64,000 nucleotides of DNA, taken from NCBI GenBank assembly GCA_020247305.1, contig JADCJE010000137.1, forward strand, positions 24,713-88,712. The letters run 5' to 3'. The notes below the pieces were generated by a model, which saw nothing but the letters and a program-made list of their open reading frames with translations, searched no databases and had not been told where the DNA came from. The stretch's first letter is position 1, and every line of letters starts with the position of its first letter. Of this stretch, positions 61,782-64,000 are shown piece after piece. The DNA comes from Phycisphaerales bacterium. GTDB taxonomy: Bacteria; Planctomycetota; UBA1135; UBA2386. Made by a program: the position numbers and the translations under genes.

Positions 61782-62966
61782 TCAGCAACGCTCGACGGAC
61801 ATGACGACGGCGTTGCCGCCGCCGAGGCACAGCCCGGCGATGCCGCGGGCCTTGCCGTGGCGCACGAGCGCGTGCAGCAGCGTGACCAGCACGCGCGTGC
61901 CGGAGCAGCCGATTGGATGGCCGAGCGCGACCGCGCCGCCGTGGACGTTCCACTTGGCGGCGTCGACGCCGAGCTCGCGCTGCAGCGCGACCATCTGCAC
62001 GGCGAACGCCTCGTTCATCTCGCACAGGTCGAAGTCGTCGGGCGCGACCTTCAGCATGGCGCACAGCTTCCTGGTCGCGACCTCGGGGGCCATCATCACC
62101 CATTCCGGCGCGAGGCCACCGGTGGCGTAGCCGGTGATGCGCGCCAGCGGCTGCACGCCGTGGGCCTTGGCCCAGTCCTCGTCGCAGACCACGACCGCGG
62201 CGGCGCCGTCGTTGATCGTGCTGGCGTTGCCGGCCGTGACCGTGCCGCCGTCGGGCTGGAACACCGGCCGCAGCTTGGCGAGGGCCTCGGCGGTCGAGTC
62301 GGCGCGCGGGCCTTCGTCGACCTGGAAGGCGATCGGGTCGCCCTTCTTCTGCTTGATCTCGACCTTGCAGATCTCGGCGTCGAACGCGCCCGCCTTCTGC
62401 GCCGCGACCGCCCGCCGGTGGCTCTCGGCGGCGTAGGCGTCTTGGTCGGCCCGGCTGACGCCGTACTTCCTGGCGACCAGCTCGGCGGTGTTGCCCATGT
62501 GGAAGTTGTTGTAGTGGTCCCACAGGCCGTCCCAGACGATGCCGTCGAGCGCCTGGGTGTGGCCTAGCCGCGCGCCGGCGCGCGCCGTCGGCAGGTAGTA
62601 CGGCGTGTTGGACATCGACTCCATGCCGCCGGCGACGGCGACCTTGAGGTCGCCCGCCTTGATCGCCTGGGCCGCGAGCATCACGGTCTTGAGGCCAGAG
62701 CCGCAGACCTTGTTGATCGTCACCGCCGCGGCCGCGTCCGGGATGCCCGCGGCGCGCAGCGACTGCCGGGCGGGATTCTGCCCGAGGCCAGCCTGCAGCA
62801 CGTTGCCCATGAGGACCTCCTCCACCGCGTCGGGCGCGACCTTCGCCCGGCGCAGCGCTTCCGCGACGGCGAGGCCGCCGAGTTGCGGCGCGGAGAACGA
62901 GGCCAAGGCGCCTTGGAACTTGCCGATGGCGGTGCGGCAGGCGGCAACGAGTACGGGTTGGCCCAT
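61782..62966 (-). CDS. Acetyl-CoA acetyltransferase (thiolase)
   Basis: This is a 394-residue thiolase. The acyl-accepting Cys is C88 in NKVCGSGLK, with H350 in [14 protein letters not shown] and C380 in GLCLGGG. The core GGMESMSN and NEAFAVQM motifs are intact. Such an enzyme either cleaves 3-ketoacyl-CoA in beta-oxidation or joins two acetyl-CoA. It is first of the minus-strand fatty-acid cluster. Its start at 62966 ([12 protein letters not shown]) is the conserved one; eight upstream codons are open. Confidence 0.93.
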   Translation of the reverse strand: MGQPVLVAACRTAIGKFQGALASFSAPQLGGLAVAEALRRAKVAPDAVEEVLMGNVLQAGLGQNPARQSLRAAGIPDAAAAVTINKVCGSGLKTVMLAAQAIKAGDLKVAVAGGMESMSNTPYYLPTARAGARLGHTQALDGIVWDGLWDHYNNFHMGNTAELVARKYGVSRADQDAYAAESHRRAVAAQKAGAFDAEICKVEIKQKKGDPIAFQVDEGPRADSTAEALAKLRPVFQPDGGTVTAGNASTINDGAAAVVVCDEDWAKAHGVQPLARITGYATGGLAPEWVMMAPEVATRKLCAMLKVAPDDFDLCEMNEAFAVQMVALQRELGVDAAKWNVHGGAVALGHPIGCSGTRVLVTLLHALVRHGKARGIAGLCLGGGNAVVMSVERC

Positions 62967-63042
62967 GGAGATTCGTGGAGTCGTGTGCAACGCCGTCGGG
63001 CCGCGCGAATGTCACGACCGGCGCGTTCTGGGGCGCAAGATC

Positions 63043-63210
63043 CTAGGAGTCTGCGCCACGGAAGGCCACGCCGCCCGCCACGCGTCTTCGCGCCCGGGGA
63101 CTCGCCGCCGATCCTCGGCGAATCCAACGATTCGCCTGCGGTCGCCGGCTTCGCCCCGGACGCGAATCCACGCACCGGATCGGTGCGCGTCCTGTGACGC
63201 CGACTCCCAG
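63043..63210. repeat. 168-bp palindromic dispersed repeat, copy C
   Basis: This is the inverted counterpart of the copy at 58378-58545, with the same length of 168 bp. The plus strand starts CTAGGAGTCTGCGCCAC and ends with GTGACGCCGACTCCCAG, so the ends are 14-bp inverted repeats with two mismatches. The central hairpin is damaged here (GGCGAATCC then ACGATTCGCC). It starts 77 bases upstream of the thiolase gene. Confidence 0.65.
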
Positions 63211-63263
63211 GCATCGCGCCCACGCGCCGCTACGGCGGACGGACGGCCGCTCAGGCCCCGCGA

Positions 63264-63289
63264 CCGGCTGGTCGCATGCGACCAGCCGG
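63264..63289. promoter_or_regulatory. 26-bp perfect palindrome, possible operator
   Basis: The arm CCGGCTGGTCGCA (63264-63276) is followed directly by its exact reverse complement (63277-63289), with no loop. Its position in a divergent gap fits an operator for a dimeric regulator of the thiolase cluster, the PPC-like gene or both. A cruciform or terminator role cannot be excluded. Confidence 0.4.
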
Positions 63290-63508
63290 AACGGCACGAC
63301 GCGGAATCCGGGCGATCTGGTGCGTCCCCTGTGGGCCACCGGCAGACCAATTCGTTCCCTGCCGTCGGGCTGCAGCCACCGCGGCGGCTCGCCGACGCCA
63401 GCACGTACGGTGCAGCGCACGGAACTGCCGTGCAACGGTGCGCGTCCAAGTCCGGGACCAAGTCGCCGCCGACTGCTCCCACCCCTCCTAGTCTCCTCCA
63501 CCAGACTC

Positions 63509-64000
63509 ATGCGCTCTCCCACCCAAGCTCTTCTCGCGCTCGCGGCCTTCGCCGCCAGCTCCTCCGCCCTCCTCGCCCAGGTCCCCAATGACGACTGCGG
63601 CGGCGCGATCGCCATCGCGAACGGTCTCGCCGGCCCCTACACCAACGTCGGCTCGACGACGTCCTTTCCTTGGCCGTGCGCGATCGGCGGCAACGACGTC
63701 TGGTTCGTCTACCAGTCGGGCGCCGCGGGTTCGCTGACCATCGACCTCTGTGGCCAGGCGACTTACGACTCGGCGCTGGAGATCTTCGACGGCGCCGGCG
63801 GCTGCAGCGGCCTCGTCTCGCTCGGTTGCAACGACGACACCTGCGGCCTGCAGTCGTCGGTCACGGCGGCACTCCCTGCTCCTGGCCTCTACTACGTCCG
63901 CGTCGGCGGCTACAACGGCGGCACGGGCTCGTTCTCGCTCAACGTCAACGGCCCCGGCGGCGGCAGCGGCGTGCTGGCGAGCAACACTTCGCTCGGCATC
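63509..64000 (+). CDS. Secreted PPC-like domain protein (partial, N-terminus)
   Basis: The first 164 residues are in the window. A signal peptide (LLALAAFAASSSALLAQ) is followed by NDDCGGAIAI. After that comes a beta-sandwich module with NDVWFVYQSG, SLTIDLCGQATYDSALEIF, CNDDTCG and GLYYVRVGGYNGGTGSFSLNV. This is the pattern of bacterial pre-peptidase C-terminal (PPC)-like or FG-type modules in secreted planctomycete proteins. A Gly/Ser linker follows before the window ends. The full length and function are unknown. Confidence 0.7.
   Translation, partial: MRSPTQALLALAAFAASSSALLAQVPNDDCGGAIAIANGLAGPYTNVGSTTSFPWPCAIGGNDVWFVYQSGAAGSLTIDLCGQATYDSALEIFDGAGGCSGLVSLGCNDDTCGLQSSVTAALPAPGLYYVRVGGYNGGTGSFSLNVNGPGGGSGVLASNTSLGI

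Larger units (their letters stand above)
62967..63508. other. Divergent intergenic region of 542 bases
   Basis: This gap lies between the minus-strand thiolase and the plus-strand PPC-like gene. It holds repeat copy C (63043-63210) and a 26-bp perfect palindrome (63264-63289). I see no convincing gene in it: the open frames here are mostly the repeat read as protein. Both divergent promoters should be in it, but no clear -35/-10 pair is visible. Confidence 0.6.

Overview
The window is very GC-rich (roughly 70% or more by eye), densely coding DNA from a Gram-negative, double-membraned bacterium. BamA, LptF, LptG and two sets of TolC-type outer-membrane lipoproteins show the outer membrane. The closest fit is an environmental Planctomycetota lineage. 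The reasons are secreted proteins with PKD or PPC modules and a recurring glycine-rich C-terminal domain, a FapA-family protein, and the codon bias. This is an inference from family knowledge, since there is no rRNA or other phylogenetic marker set here. I found no tRNA, rRNA, CRISPR array, insertion sequence or phage module.

Layout. 1-7290: end of a PA14-like gene, a CDF metal exporter, a secreted M14 peptidase, a secreted PKD protein and an RluA-type pseudouridine synthase. 7482-10457: a secreted M36-like metalloprotease behind a readable promoter. 10510-14311 (minus strand): an operon of HDOD regulator, sthA, elbB and an SDR. 14461-18074: a secreted 12-repeat protein, then a FapA/CBS pair. 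18111-23308 (minus): dnaB, bamA, a NUDIX hydrolase and a LOG-family protein, all overlapping. 23449-28914 (minus): coaB, ftsK and a second FtsK-like protein that has the membrane and gamma domains but no motor. 29042-34845: a four-gene MacAB/TolC-type efflux operon. 34886-36945 (minus): a STAS protein and a histidine kinase/response regulator pair. 37075-39644 (minus): enzyme I and a protein of four SANT/Myb-like repeats. 39737-43674: a membrane coiled-coil protein, a Cys-rich/mutarotase fusion and two poorly characterised proteins. 43770-48674: cysteine desulfurase, mutS and a GNAT-like protein. 48695-50939 (minus): lptF, lptG and a 37-residue membrane peptide. 50950-57239: a tandem WaaP-like kinase, then an ABC-exporter homologue whose ATPase motifs are all degenerate, followed by HlyD and TolC partners. 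57282-62966 (minus): a beta-oxidation cluster (thiolase, 3-hydroxyacyl-CoA dehydrogenase, acyl-CoA dehydrogenase, sppA, degenerate acyl-CoA dehydrogenase). 63509-end: start of a secreted PPC-like protein.

Genes within operons are joined almost everywhere by 4-base ATGA or GTGA stop/start overlaps, which supports many of the chosen starts. Convergent gene pairs are separated by compact GC-rich hairpins, some including the stop codons.

The most interesting items are: (1) the exporter cassette with a predicted dead ATPase, next to a double-kinase gene; (2) the motorless FtsK paralogue directly downstream of ftsK; (3) a 168-bp, nearly palindromic dispersed repeat with terminal inverted repeats, present in two full copies and one shortened copy; (4) a 12 x 36-residue repeat protein; (5) the four-fold SANT/Myb-like repeat protein coupled to enzyme I.
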